Below, piece after piece: positions 23,029 through 31,932 of a stretch of 51,528 nt of DNA. The notes under the pieces are model-generated. The model made no database searches. It worked only from the letters and a program-made list of their open reading frames with translations, and had not been told where the DNA came from. The position numbers were made by a program, and so were the translations under genes. Every line of letters begins with the position of its first letter. The stretch's first letter is position 1. This DNA comes from a virus: positions 1-51,528 of the IMG/VR virus record IMGVR_UViG_3300023181_000010; one strand, written 5' to 3'.

Positions 23029-23213
23029 CGGCGTTTACGCAACACGTGGCCGTGATCAATGCGGCCCGTGTTGCGTACACGTTCAAGCTCGACCCGGTGA
23101 TGATTCTCCGGGAGACGGACCCGATCGCTCAGGCTGTCCGTCTCGCCGCGCACGTCGTCATTCAGCAGGACAAACAGCAGGCCGCCGACGCGATGCGCTC
23201 CGGTTCCAGATAG
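23010..23213 (+). CDS. Tail assembly chaperone, -1 frameshift extension (gpT-like)
   Basis: The -1 frame relative to 22450-23028 is open through the stop and encodes FTQHVAVINAARVAYTFKLD, PVMILRETDPIAQAVRLAAH and a Gln-rich end, very like the second domains of frameshifted tail chaperones. A run of four C at 23007-23010 within GAC CCC GAG lets the Pro tRNA re-pair one base back and is the best slip candidate. A strong stem-loop at 23036-23077 lies downstream. Independent initiation at GTG 23046 cannot be excluded. Confidence 0.65.
   Translation, partial: RGAGRVTAFTQHVAVINAARVAYTFKLDPVMILRETDPIAQAVRLAAHVVIQQDKQQAADAMRSGSR
23036..23077 (+). other. Stem-loop at the chaperone frameshift region
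   Basis: TACGCAACACG pairs with CGTGTTGCGTA (11 bp), then GGCC/GGCC (4 bp) after one bulged T, enclosing an 11-base loop. It starts 7 nt after the zero-frame stop codon and about 25 nt after the CCCC run. It may pause ribosomes. Confidence 0.55.
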
Positions 23214-23231
23214 CACCAGGAGGGGCAGACA

Positions 23232-26200
23232 GTGTCCAACGAATCATCGGAAACTCTGTCCCTCCGGGTGCTGTTGGACGACCTGGCATCCGCCGGGTTG
23301 AACCGGCTCCGCACTGAATTCTCCGGTGTCACCACGTCGATCCGGGCCGCCGGCACGGCCGCCGGGACACTCACGACCCAGATGACCGCCGCCACCGCGG
23401 CCGCCCGGAATTCGGCCACACAGACCCAGCGTCTCGCCAACGCCGCTACCGCCGCGACGACGGCCACCAGGGCCCAGGTAGCCGAGACCAGGGCCGCTAC
23501 GGCCGCCACGCAGCGGCACGGCGGGGCAATGCAGGCCAACGCCGCCGCGTTCCGGAACAACACCACCGGCGTCCGGTTGCACACAACGACGATGCGTGAG
23601 GGGAACGCCGCCGCGCAGCGGTTCACCACGGCGATGCAGCTCGCCACGATGGGTGTCCGCGCTCACGGCCGGATGTCCCGGGAAGCATCCGGACACGTCC
23701 GTGCACTCGGCACCGCATCCGAGCGGGCCGCAGTGCAGGTCCGGAACCTCGCCGTCGCAGCCAAGGCCGCCGCCCGAGACCTCGAGCTCATGGGCAGGGC
23801 CGCCGCACGGATGGCGGCCCAGCAGACCGCCGCCGCCGCCGACGTCACCGCGGCAATGACCCGGATGGCGGCCGCGACGAACATGGCCGCGGCCGCGCAG
23901 GAACGGCAGATCGCTAGTCTCCGGCGCGGTTCGTCGTCCGCCGGGGCCGCTGGCCGGACCGTCGCCGACGCCTACGGCAACGGGCTCGTGTCAGGTATGC
24001 GCGCCCAGGCCGGGAAACTCCAAACCGTCGTGTCAAAGGTGCTGTCGCCGTTGACGAAAAACGCCGGGCTGTTGGGTCTGGCCGGTCTGGCCGGTGGCGG
24101 AATGCTGGCCGCAGCCGGCGTGAACCGGCTCAGCACCATCGAAGATGCGAACATGGCGTTCAAGACCCAGCTGGGCACGAAGGCCATGGCCCGGGAATTC
24201 TCGACCGAGCTGTTGTCGTTCGCCCGAACGACGCCGTTCCCGTTCCAGGACATCGCCGGGCAGGCCCGGAACCTGATGGCGTTCGGGCTCGAGCGGGACA
24301 AGGTGATCCCGACCCTGACCGCGGCCGGTAACTCAGCGGCCGCCGGCGGGTCCGGGACGATGGGCATGAACAACGTCGCCGTCGCACTCGGCAAGATCCT
24401 GTCCCAGGGGCAGATCTACGCGGACGATATCAACAGTCTCGCCGTCAACGGTGTGTCAGCTCGAGCGATCCTCGCCAATCACTACGACGTCGACGGCCCC
24501 GGTCTGCGGAAGATGATGATGAAGGGGCAGATCGGCGGGTCTGAGGCCGTCGACGTCCTGGTCGACGGCATCCAGAACGGCAACGACGGCCGGATGGGGA
24601 AGGTCACCGGCGTCGATGGCCTGATGAAAGATATGAAGGGCACGTGGTCCGGCACGCTCTCCGATTTCAAGGCATCGGTCACCGGCGGGATGGCCGGCGT
24701 GATGAAGGATGCGATGCCGCATCTACAGGCCGGAATCAAGAAATTCGGCGAAGGTTTCTCCGCGCTCCCCCGGATCGTGAACCGGGTCGTCGACTACGCG
24801 AAGGCCCCGCTGGAAGGACTGACCGGGATCATCGGTGGAATCGCCGCACCGCTCAAAAGCATGTTCGACGTGTTCCGTGGGTCGTCCGCCCCGGTGCAGG
24901 CCGCAGTGATCGGGCTCGCCGCGTTCGCGCTCGTCGGTGTCCGGGTGGCGAAGGCGTTGCAGATGATGTCGGCGCGCGGCCGGCAGAATTGGGCGTTCGC
25001 GTCATACGGTGTCGGGCCGCTCGCGAACCTACGGGCCGCGATGACAACGACAGCAGCGCGGGCCCGGATGTTCGGACAGTCGTTCACCTCATCGGGTATC
25101 GCCTACACGCGGGCCCTGGCCGCGATGGGTGGCATCGCGTCCGGAACGTACCTGACCAGGTCGCAGGCCATTTTTGCCGGCGTCCAGCGGTCGTTCACCG
25201 GTCTAGTCGGTTCGGTGGCATCCGGTGCGCGCCGTATGGGTGCGTCGCTGATGGGTGCTCTCGGTGGCGGTTGGGGAATCGCGATCATGGCGGGCATCAC
25301 CGCCCTGACGATGTGGATCGGCGCGCAGGGCCGGGCCGCCGAGGCCGAGCGGATGCACCAGGAGTCGTTGCGGTCCCTGGCCGACACGATGAACTCGTTC
25401 ACCGGTGCAACGACCGAGGCCACGGTCGCGAAGGTCGCGAAGGACTGGGAGGACCAGGGGCTCAACGATCAGGCGGTCGCGCTCGGTCTGGACCCGTACA
25501 AACTGCAATCCGGGATCCTCAACGGCGGCATCGCCGGGACGGCCGCGACCGATTCGATCAACCAGATGATCGCCGGGAAGCTCGAGGAAACCCACTCGTG
25601 GAAAACGTACGGGGATACCGCGAAGGCCGCCGGGATCACCGCCGCCGACGTCCTGTACGCGACACAGACCGACCAGGCGTTCCTACTGAACCGGATGCGG
25701 TCGGGTATCGAGGATCGGTTCCCGGGGCTCAGCGGTGCCTACAAGAACGACGCCGTCGACCGGGTGATGGCCGGGTTCCGGGATGACGCGATCGCCGCGT
25801 CGACGGACTACCAGCCGTGGCTGGACCGGATGAAGTCCGACACGCTCCACAAGGTCGAGGCGCAGTCCAAGAGGATCAACGAGACCCGCGGCATCATCCA
25901 GACCGCGATGGACGCCGCGAAGATCGAGTCCCCGAACCTGCGGGACCTGTTGACCGACCCGAAGAACCAATCGCTGTCGATCAACGAGATCATGGGCAAG
26001 GCCACCCTCACCGGCGATTCGGACGGTTTCTGGGGGCAGGACCCGGTAGCCCGACTCGAGAAGGAAATTCAACTCACCAACGCGTTGACCGACGTCACCT
26101 ACAAGTCCGAGGCCGGCGCGTTCTACCTGTCGAAGGAGGCCGCGGCCGCCGCAGATGCCGCGATCGGTGGCAAGAAAAAGTCGATCGAGCTCACCGACGA

Positions 26201-27620
26201 ACAGATCGAGGCTCAGAAAGAATTCATGGACAAACTGCGGGAGACGAAAGAGGAACAGAAGGACTGGCGCTACGGGCTCGACGAGGATGCCCAGAAGCTC
26301 GCCACGACCCGACTGACGGCCCTTGCCCAATCGCCCTACGTGAAGATGTACGCCGACATCGCCGACAGTATGCAGTCCGCGATCGACCGGGCCGACATCT
26401 TCCGGCAGGCGATGGACCAGGCACTCGGCATCGACCGTTCATCCGAAGATCTGGCCGTCGACTATGCCGCCGGCAAGGTCGCCCTGGCCGAGGTGTTCAA
26501 GGGTGCTACGGAGAAAACCGGCGGCAACGTCGAGTCGGTGATGGGGAAGGAAGGAGATCTCGCGATCGACGCCGAAGGTGATGCCGGCGTGGCCGCCCGG
26601 GACATCTACGCGGGTCTCGCCAATTTCCGGAAGCTCACCGATGCGAAGATCCTCGACGCGTTCGACCAGGCCGGTGGGCTCGCAAATTACGACGTCGCAC
26701 TGAAAGCCATGCAGACGGCGCAGCAGCAGGGCGCAGCCGATTTCATGGCGGCCGCCGCGACCCAGGGCATCGACCCCGGGTACGCGAACGCGCTACAGAA
26801 CCGGGACTACGACCGGGACGGTGGTGTGGACCGGCACCTGGTCAACATCCTCCCCGAGGCCGATGTGGCCGCGTTCATTCAGCGGATCGAGGCCGCCGGG
26901 GAGAACGCCGCGCTCAGTGGGATGACCGAGATCGAGGGGCAGGCCCAGGAGTTCGTCGCGTGGATGACTGAACAGAATCTCGCCCCGGATGTGGACCTGA
27001 ACACCCTGCCCGCCCTGGCAGCGAATGAGGGGCTCCGGAAGGCCGTCGCCGCCGAGATCCACACGAAGATGCAGCTCGAGGCAATCGCGTGGATCAAGCT
27101 CAACGTGGCCGGTGCGACCAGGCCGGTCGACGGTGGTTACAACGACCTGCCGATGGGTCAGACCCCGCCGAAGAAACGAGCGAACGGCGGGTTCGAGAAG
27201 CACGACGCCGCCTACGCGGACGGTGGCGTCCGGCAGGCGACGATCGCCCGCGGTGGCAGCAACATCCTGTGGGCCGAGAATGAGACCGAGGACGAGCTTT
27301 ACGTGCCGTTCGCGATGTCGAAGCGGGCCCGGGCCGAGCACTGGATGCGCGTCGGTGCCGCCCGGATGGGTGGCCGGTTCACCGCCGCCGGGGAGAACAC
27401 CCGGCCGATGGCATCCGGTGGGCTCATGGCCGCCCCGGCCTACTCGCCGACCCCGTCGGGTGGCGGTGGCGGGTCGGTGGCCGTGACGATCGCACCGGGT
27501 GCGATCAGCGTCGTCGCCGGGCCGGGGATGTCCACCCAGGCTGTCGCCGCCGAGGTGATGTCCGCTCTCCGCGACCAGGTGGAAGAGATCTTCCGGGAGA
27601 ACGACGCAAGGAGTTTCTGA
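23232..27620 (+). CDS. Tape measure protein
   Basis: 1,462 residues from GTG 23232 with AGGAGGGG upstream; the largest gene. Residues 1-260 are Ala/Thr-rich coiled coil. A hydrophobic glycine-rich stretch (LLGLAGLAGGGMLAAAGVNRL) is followed by the tape measure N-domain signature (DANMAFKTQLGTKAMAREFS, TPFPFQDIAGQARNLMAFGL). More hydrophobic segments lie around 550-690 (WGIAIMAGITALTMWIG). The C-terminus is Gly-rich. At about 0.15 nm per residue the tail would be near 220 nm, long for a contractile phage of this genome size. Confidence 0.94.
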   Translation: MSNESSETLSLRVLLDDLASAGLNRLRTEFSGVTTSIRAAGTAAGTLTTQMTAATAAARNSATQTQRLANAATAATTATRAQVAETRAATAATQRHGGAMQANAAAFRNNTTGVRLHTTTMREGNAAAQRFTTAMQLATMGVRAHGRMSREASGHVRALGTASERAAVQVRNLAVAAKAAARDLELMGRAAARMAAQQTAAAADVTAAMTRMAAATNMAAAAQERQIASLRRGSSSAGAAGRTVADAYGNGLVSGMRAQAGKLQTVVSKVLSPLTKNAGLLGLAGLAGGGMLAAAGVNRLSTIEDANMAFKTQLGTKAMAREFSTELLSFARTTPFPFQDIAGQARNLMAFGLERDKVIPTLTAAGNSAAAGGSGTMGMNNVAVALGKILSQGQIYADDINSLAVNGVSARAILANHYDVDGPGLRKMMMKGQIGGSEAVDVLVDGIQNGNDGRMGKVTGVDGLMKDMKGTWSGTLSDFKASVTGGMAGVMKDAMPHLQAGIKKFGEGFSALPRIVNRVVDYAKAPLEGLTGIIGGIAAPLKSMFDVFRGSSAPVQAAVIGLAAFALVGVRVAKALQMMSARGRQNWAFASYGVGPLANLRAAMTTTAARARMFGQSFTSSGIAYTRALAAMGGIASGTYLTRSQAIFAGVQRSFTGLVGSVASGARRMGASLMGALGGGWGIAIMAGITALTMWIGAQGRAAEAERMHQESLRSLADTMNSFTGATTEATVAKVAKDWEDQGLNDQAVALGLDPYKLQSGILNGGIAGTAATDSINQMIAGKLEETHSWKTYGDTAKAAGITAADVLYATQTDQAFLLNRMRSGIEDRFPGLSGAYKNDAVDRVMAGFRDDAIAASTDYQPWLDRMKSDTLHKVEAQSKRINETRGIIQTAMDAAKIESPNLRDLLTDPKNQSLSINEIMGKATLTGDSDGFWGQDPVARLEKEIQLTNALTDVTYKSEAGAFYLSKEAAAAADAAIGGKKKSIELTDEQIEAQKEFMDKLRETKEEQKDWRYGLDEDAQKLATTRLTALAQSPYVKMYADIADSMQSAIDRADIFRQAMDQALGIDRSSEDLAVDYAAGKVALAEVFKGATEKTGGNVESVMGKEGDLAIDAEGDAGVAARDIYAGLANFRKLTDAKILDAFDQAGGLANYDVALKAMQTAQQQGAADFMAAAATQGIDPGYANALQNRDYDRDGGVDRHLVNILPEADVAAFIQRIEAAGENAALSGMTEIEGQAQEFVAWMTEQNLAPDVDLNTLPALAANEGLRKAVAAEIHTKMQLEAIAWIKLNVAGATRPVDGGYNDLPMGQTPPKKRANGGFEKHDAAYADGGVRQATIARGGSNILWAENETEDELYVPFAMSKRARAEHWMRVGAARMGGRFTAAGENTRPMASGGLMAAPAYSPTPSGGGGGSVAVTIAPGAISVVAGPGMSTQAVAAEVMSALRDQVEEIFRENDARSF

Positions 27621-27621
27621 C

Positions 27622-28323
27622 GTGCCTACCCTGTACGACACCGTGAGCGGGAAAGTGCCCGGGCCGATCGCCCGGGCCGCGCTGGTCACCGAAGGTGGAC
27701 GGGTCGTGAACCTGTCGCACACCCCGACGGACGGATCCGGGACACCGCAGCAACGCCGCATGGTCGAGGTCGACCGGCCCGGCCGGGTCCCACTGTTGGT
27801 GTTCGACAACTACGCGCTGGGTGAGCTGTCTTTCACGCACACCGAGGCCGTCACGATGCTCGGTCCGCGGGACGTCGACGTCGCCCTGATCACGTACGAA
27901 GATCTCGCGACAACCGGTGAGCTCGTCCGACTGACGGGGATGTCCGCAGTCGAGACCCGCGGGTGGTGGACCATTGATCAGCTCACGTGGAAGATCGCCC
28001 AGCGGTCCGAGACGCAGAAGATGTTGGCCGTCGAGTGCTCGTGGAAGCTCAAGCGGCCGACGATCCAACCGCGGGGCATCGGTAAGCCGCCGCCGCCGGC
28101 GTCGAAGAGTCGGCCGGCCGCGCCGACGGCAACACCGAAGGCACCGACGGGGAAGGCCCCGGCCACCGGGACGTACACGGTGAAGTCCGGCGACACCCTG
28201 TGGGCGATCGCCGTCCGGCTACTCGGCTCCGGCTCGAGGTACCCCGAGATCGCGAAGCTGAACGGGATCTCGAATCCGAACCTGATCCGGGTCGGTACCG
28301 TGCTGAAAGTCCCCGCCCGATGA
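27622..28323 (+). CDS. Baseplate/tail protein with C-terminal LysM domain
   Basis: 233 residues from GTG 27622. The N-terminal 150 residues are a tail-hub-associated beta domain (VDRPGRVPLLVFDNYALGEL). After a Pro/Ala linker comes a LysM module (GTYTVKSGDTLWAIAVRLLG, then IAKLNGISNPNLIRVGTVLK). In contractile systems such LysM proteins (T4 gp53, P2 gpX-like) join hub and wedge and may contact peptidoglycan. Overlaps the next gene by ATGA. Confidence 0.87.
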   Translation: MPTLYDTVSGKVPGPIARAALVTEGGRVVNLSHTPTDGSGTPQQRRMVEVDRPGRVPLLVFDNYALGELSFTHTEAVTMLGPRDVDVALITYEDLATTGELVRLTGMSAVETRGWWTIDQLTWKIAQRSETQKMLAVECSWKLKRPTIQPRGIGKPPPPASKSRPAAPTATPKAPTGKAPATGTYTVKSGDTLWAIAVRLLGSGSRYPEIAKLNGISNPNLIRVGTVLKVPAR

Positions 28324-29195
28324 CCCGGCGTGTCATCGTCGGCGCGGACAACCGCCTGATGCTCGTCACCGTCGCCGGGCAGGATCTCTCCGGGTTGCTC
28401 AGCGAACGGGCCGTAGAGGCGAAAATGTCCTACTCGGCCGAGCAGGTCGGGCAGTTCTCGATGGCGTTCACCGACCCCGACGGTGACATCGTCAACAGCG
28501 GGTTGATGGTGAAGGGGGCCGCCCTGGATTACGGCGGGTACCAGCTCGCGATCGCCACGGTGAAGCATTCCCCGGCACCCGGCGGGATCTCGGTCCGGAT
28601 CGAGGCCCGCTCGAGGGTGATCCGGGATCTCCGGAAGCAGACCGGGAAGAACGCGTACGGCACGACCGACGTCGCCCAGTGGGTCCGGTCCCGCGTCACC
28701 GAGGCCGGCGGGATCACCGTCGCCCAGGGTGTCGGCTCCGAACCGATTAGCCGGCAGGACGGCAACGAAGAGGAGTCGTCGTGGGACGTGATGCGCCGAC
28801 TGACGTCCGTCAAAGGCGTGTGGTGTTTCGAGGTCGACCAGACGATCTATTTCGCGAAACCGACGTGGCTTGCCGCGCAATCGTCGGCCCGGTCGTGGGC
28901 CGTCTACTGGAACACCAACACCGACCGGTCCGACATGCTGGTCGATTACCCCGACTATGAGGACCAGGAGGACGGGGAATCGACGCAACGCCTCACGATG
29001 AAGTGGGTCAGTGCGACCGATTATGCGCTGGCCGCCGAGGTCCGCCCCGGGCACGTCGTCGACTACACCGGCCGGATCGGGCCCGCCGCGGGCCGGTGGT
29101 TGGTCACCGGCGTCGACGTCGGCGCGTCTCACTCCGAACCGGTGTCTGTCACGATGGAACGCCCGATCGATCCGAAGGTGGAAAAGACCGCATGA
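28320..29195 (+). CDS. Baseplate hub protein, gpD/Mu gp44-like
   Basis: 291 residues from ATG 28320 (ATGA). N-terminal strands (VTVAGQDLSGLLSERAVEAK), DPDGDIVNSGLMVKGAALDY, and the GDI domain-like segment with EEESSWDVMRRLTSV fit the late-control D family that forms the trimeric or hexameric hub below the tube. The end WLVTGVDVGASHSEPVSVTM matches the family's last strands. Context: LysM protein before, spike-type OB protein after. Confidence 0.82.
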   Translation: MTRRVIVGADNRLMLVTVAGQDLSGLLSERAVEAKMSYSAEQVGQFSMAFTDPDGDIVNSGLMVKGAALDYGGYQLAIATVKHSPAPGGISVRIEARSRVIRDLRKQTGKNAYGTTDVAQWVRSRVTEAGGITVAQGVGSEPISRQDGNEEESSWDVMRRLTSVKGVWCFEVDQTIYFAKPTWLAAQSSARSWAVYWNTNTDRSDMLVDYPDYEDQEDGESTQRLTMKWVSATDYALAAEVRPGHVVDYTGRIGPAAGRWLVTGVDVGASHSEPVSVTMERPIDPKVEKTA

Positions 29196-29560
29196 TCGTT
29201 GACATTGTCGCCGCGACCGCAGCTCTACGGCAGGTGTCCCAGTGGACCGACCAGGACGCCGCGGCCGCCCAAACGGCGGCCGAGCTGTTCCCGTTCACCG
29301 GGCTCGAGCTGTTGTCGACGATCGGCGCGGGCACGTACGACACCGTCGCCGACCTGGTCGCCGCGTCGACGCTCGTCGAGTGGTCACCGCCGCCGCGGGC
29401 CGCTGTCGTCACCGACGGGACGATGGTCGGGTTCCTGGTCGGCTACGGCGTTGCCGTGGTCCCCGCCGGCAGGACGTGGGCTCAGGTCGACGTCGATCCG
29501 GACCGGTTCCGTGACGCCTACCTGGTGCCCGGGATCACCTACACCGGACGGCCCCGGTAA
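29192..29560 (+). CDS. Hypothetical baseplate-region protein
   Basis: 122 residues, ATGA overlap with the hub gene and TAATG with the next. It begins with a helix (IVAATAALRQVSQWTDQDAA) and contains strands FLVGYGVAVVPAG and WAQVDVDPDRFRDAYLV. Not recognised; hub assembly partner by position. Confidence 0.6.
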   Translation: MIVDIVAATAALRQVSQWTDQDAAAAQTAAELFPFTGLELLSTIGAGTYDTVADLVAASTLVEWSPPPRAAVVTDGTMVGFLVGYGVAVVPAGRTWAQVDVDPDRFRDAYLVPGITYTGRPR

Positions 29561-29805
29561 TGGGCCGGCCGATCCCCGGCACGGGGAAACCGAAGGAGGG
29601 GCCCGGACTGTTCGGTGTGTGGGCCGCCGAGGTCGCGTCGATTCGCGATTCCGGAATTATGATCCGCGTTCCGAAGCTCACCGGGCAGGGGCTCAACGGG
29701 CCCGTGTCGATCGTCGCCGGGCTCGAGGTGGAACCGGGCGACCTGGTGTGGGTGCTCCCCGTCGACGGCCGCCGGGATCTGTTCCTGATCATCGCCCAGC
29801 GCTGA
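29560..29805 (+). CDS. Baseplate spike-type OB-fold protein (minimal, gpV/Mu gp45-like)
   Basis: 81 residues, TAATG overlap. Contains the beta pattern of the OB domain of phage spikes: FGVWAAEVASIRDSGIMIRV, GLEVEPGDLVWVLPVDG and FLIIAQR. Only the OB part is present; the beta-helix and metal-binding tip of typical spikes are absent here, so the tip may be supplied by another protein. Confidence 0.65.
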   Translation: MGRPIPGTGKPKEGPGLFGVWAAEVASIRDSGIMIRVPKLTGQGLNGPVSIVAGLEVEPGDLVWVLPVDGRRDLFLIIAQR

Positions 29806-29817
29806 CCACGGTCGCCG

Positions 29818-29856
29818 TCCCACAACGGCCGCGGTGGGCCGGGCATGATTCGCCCC
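29818..29856 (+). promoter_or_regulatory. Late promoter family, site 6 (baseplate wedge genes)
   Basis: TCCCACAA from 29818, CATGAT at 29844-29849, ATG at 29857 (39 nt). The start codon is preceded by GATTCGCCCC with no ribosome binding site. An upstream in-frame ATG at 29845 falls inside the -10 hexamer and is rejected. Confidence 0.75.
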
Positions 29857-30174
29857 ATGCCAATCTCGCACCCGTTCCGGCTCGGTGTCGGTGGCCGGGT
29901 CGCCACCACCGCCCCCGGGTCCGACGCCGAAGCTGAGGACGCGATCCGCGTGCTGATCGGCTCACGCCCGAACGAACGCCCGATGTGCTGGTCGTTCGGG
30001 ATACCTGACCCGACGTGGTCGACGCTCACCGCGGACACCCTGAACGCCGCCCTCGAGCTCTGGGGCCCGGACGGTGTCCGCGTCACACGGGTCGACACCC
30101 GGCCCCGCACTGAAACGGTGCAGGACGTCACCGTCGAATACACCCGCAACACGGCAGGAGAAACCGACCGATGA
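29857..30174 (+). CDS. Baseplate wedge protein, GPW/gp25-like
   Basis: 105 residues. MPISHPFRLGVGGRVATT at the start, EAEDAIRVLIGSRPNERPM in the middle, and WGPDGVRVTRVDTRPR near the end match the GPW/gp25 family (Mu gp46, T4 gp25), which nucleates sheath assembly on the baseplate. Start ATG 29857 is fixed by promoter geometry. ATGA overlap with the next gene. Confidence 0.88.
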   Translation: MPISHPFRLGVGGRVATTAPGSDAEAEDAIRVLIGSRPNERPMCWSFGIPDPTWSTLTADTLNAALELWGPDGVRVTRVDTRPRTETVQDVTVEYTRNTAGETDR

Positions 30175-31310
30175 CATCCCCATCCCCGGATCTGGCGACG
30201 CTGGTCACCGCGACGATCCATGACGTCACCGAAAACGAGCTGGTCGACGCCGCGATCGCCGCGTTCCAAACGTGGGTGCCCGACTGGCGGCCCGCCGAAG
30301 GCCAGACTGAGGTGATGCTGTTGCAGGCGATGGCCGTCATCGCCGGGCAGACCATCTACGCGACGAATCAGATGCCCGAGAAGGTGCTCGGTGACCTACT
30401 GGCGATGAACGGGGTGTGGCGGACACCGGCCGTCGCCGCGACCGCGCTGATCGCGATCAAGGCCGATCCGTCGTTGCCGTCCGAGCGGACGTTGCCGGCC
30501 GGCACGCAGTTCCGGGCCGTCGTCTCCCCCGGGGTGTCCTACGATTTCGCGCTCGAGGGGCCCGCAACGTTCACCACCGATGCGCTGACCCAGTTCGGGA
30601 CGGCCCGGGCTGTCATCGCCGGTGACGAGCCGAACGGAATCCCCGCCGGGTTCGACGTCGATTTGCTCGACGGGGTGTCCTGGATCGAGTCCGCCGAGAT
30701 CGTGAACGAGGTCGTCGGCGGGGTGAACGTCGAGGCGTTCACGGCGTTCCTGACCCGCGGGGCCGCCCGGCTCCGCAGGCACTCAACGACGCTGGTGACC
30801 GCGGATCATTTCGCCGCGGCCGCCCTCGACATCCCCGGTGTCGTCCGGGCCCGAACCCTGAACCTGTACGACCCCGACGAGCCGGGAGTACCGGGCGACC
30901 ACCCCGGGAACGTCACCGTCGCCGTGTCCGACGGTGACGGCAACGCCGTTCCGGAACCCGTCGCCGATGCGCTGTTGGCCTACCTGACCGAGAACGCGAT
31001 CGCCGGGTTGATCGTGCACATCGTCGCGCCGACGGTCAACGAGGGGATCACGCACACCATCGCAATCCGGGTGCTCCCCGGGTACGACCCGCCCACCGTC
31101 GCCGGGCTGGTGCAGCAAAAGGTGGCCGCGTTCCTGTCGCCGGCGCGGTGGCCGTTCGACCGGTTCATCTACAAGAACCAACTGGTCGGCATCGCGTCGA
31201 CCGTCCCCGGCGTGGAACGGGTCGTGTCGGTGTCCCCTGATATGGACATCGAGCTGGTCGGTCTGGCCCCGCTACCTGACCACACCGTCGTCGTGACGGT
31301 GACACCGTGA
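30171..31310 (+). CDS. Baseplate J-like protein, Mu gp47-like
   Basis: 379 residues. FQTWVPDWRPAEGQTEVMLL near the N-terminus, the LPAGTQFRAVVSPGVSYDF strand region, HSTTLVTADHFAAAALDIPG and VAVSDGDGNAVPEPVADAL are typical of the baseplate J family (P2 gpJ, T4 gp6), which forms the wedge ring. Coupled by ATGA/GTGA to its neighbours in the canonical W-J-I order. Confidence 0.93.
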   Translation: MTSPSPDLATLVTATIHDVTENELVDAAIAAFQTWVPDWRPAEGQTEVMLLQAMAVIAGQTIYATNQMPEKVLGDLLAMNGVWRTPAVAATALIAIKADPSLPSERTLPAGTQFRAVVSPGVSYDFALEGPATFTTDALTQFGTARAVIAGDEPNGIPAGFDVDLLDGVSWIESAEIVNEVVGGVNVEAFTAFLTRGAARLRRHSTTLVTADHFAAAALDIPGVVRARTLNLYDPDEPGVPGDHPGNVTVAVSDGDGNAVPEPVADALLAYLTENAIAGLIVHIVAPTVNEGITHTIAIRVLPGYDPPTVAGLVQQKVAAFLSPARWPFDRFIYKNQLVGIASTVPGVERVVSVSPDMDIELVGLAPLPDHTVVVTVTP

Positions 31311-31921
31311 CCGAACCGGTCCCGTCCCCCGGTGAGCTGTTGTGGTCCTACCTGCCGGCGGTGGTCCGCGACGCCGACGACGTCGGCCACGACGGGGGCC
31401 CGCCGGATCTCCTACGCGATTACGTCGAGTCGATCGCCGGGATGGTCGAACCGTCGACGTACACGCTCGCCCAGGGCGCAGCGGGTCACCTCACCGACGC
31501 CGCCCTGACACCGGCCGCGCTGGTGCCCTGGCTGGCTCAGGCGCTCGGTGTGGACCCGTTCGGGTCCGAGGCCACCGTCCGGGCCCGGATCGCCGCACGG
31601 GCCGAAGCTCCGGCCACCGGCTCGAGGTCCGCGATCGCCGCGTCCGCCCGACAGTTCCTCATCGGGGAACGACAGGTGCTCATCGGCGCAGACCCACCGT
31701 GGGGAATCAAGATCGGTGTCCGCCCCGCAGACCGAGACATCACCCTGGCCGCCCTGGCCGCGAAGGTCGTCGCCACCGGCGTGGTCCCCGCCGGGTACGT
31801 CCTCGAGGCCGTCGACGTCCTCGCGTCGTGGGCCGCAGTAGAAGCCGGCATCGGTGGCACGTGGGCCGGGGCATACGGGTCGTGGTCCCGGATCGAGGCG
31901 TTCGGCGTTGACCTTGGATGA
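31307..31921 (+). CDS. Tail protein I-like (gpI / Mu gp48-like)
   Basis: 204 residues from GTG 31307 (GTGA). Helical N-terminus with LWSYLPAVVRDADD and LRDYVESIAGMVEPS; ALTPAALVPWLAQALGVDPF and a C-terminal beta part. It follows the J-like gene as gpI does in P2 and gp48 in Mu, and links wedge to fibre. Assignment is by order plus general pattern. Confidence 0.78.
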   Translation: MTEPVPSPGELLWSYLPAVVRDADDVGHDGGPPDLLRDYVESIAGMVEPSTYTLAQGAAGHLTDAALTPAALVPWLAQALGVDPFGSEATVRARIAARAEAPATGSRSAIAASARQFLIGERQVLIGADPPWGIKIGVRPADRDITLAALAAKVVATGVVPAGYVLEAVDVLASWAAVEAGIGGTWAGAYGSWSRIEAFGVDLG

Positions 31922-31932
31922 CACACCCGACG

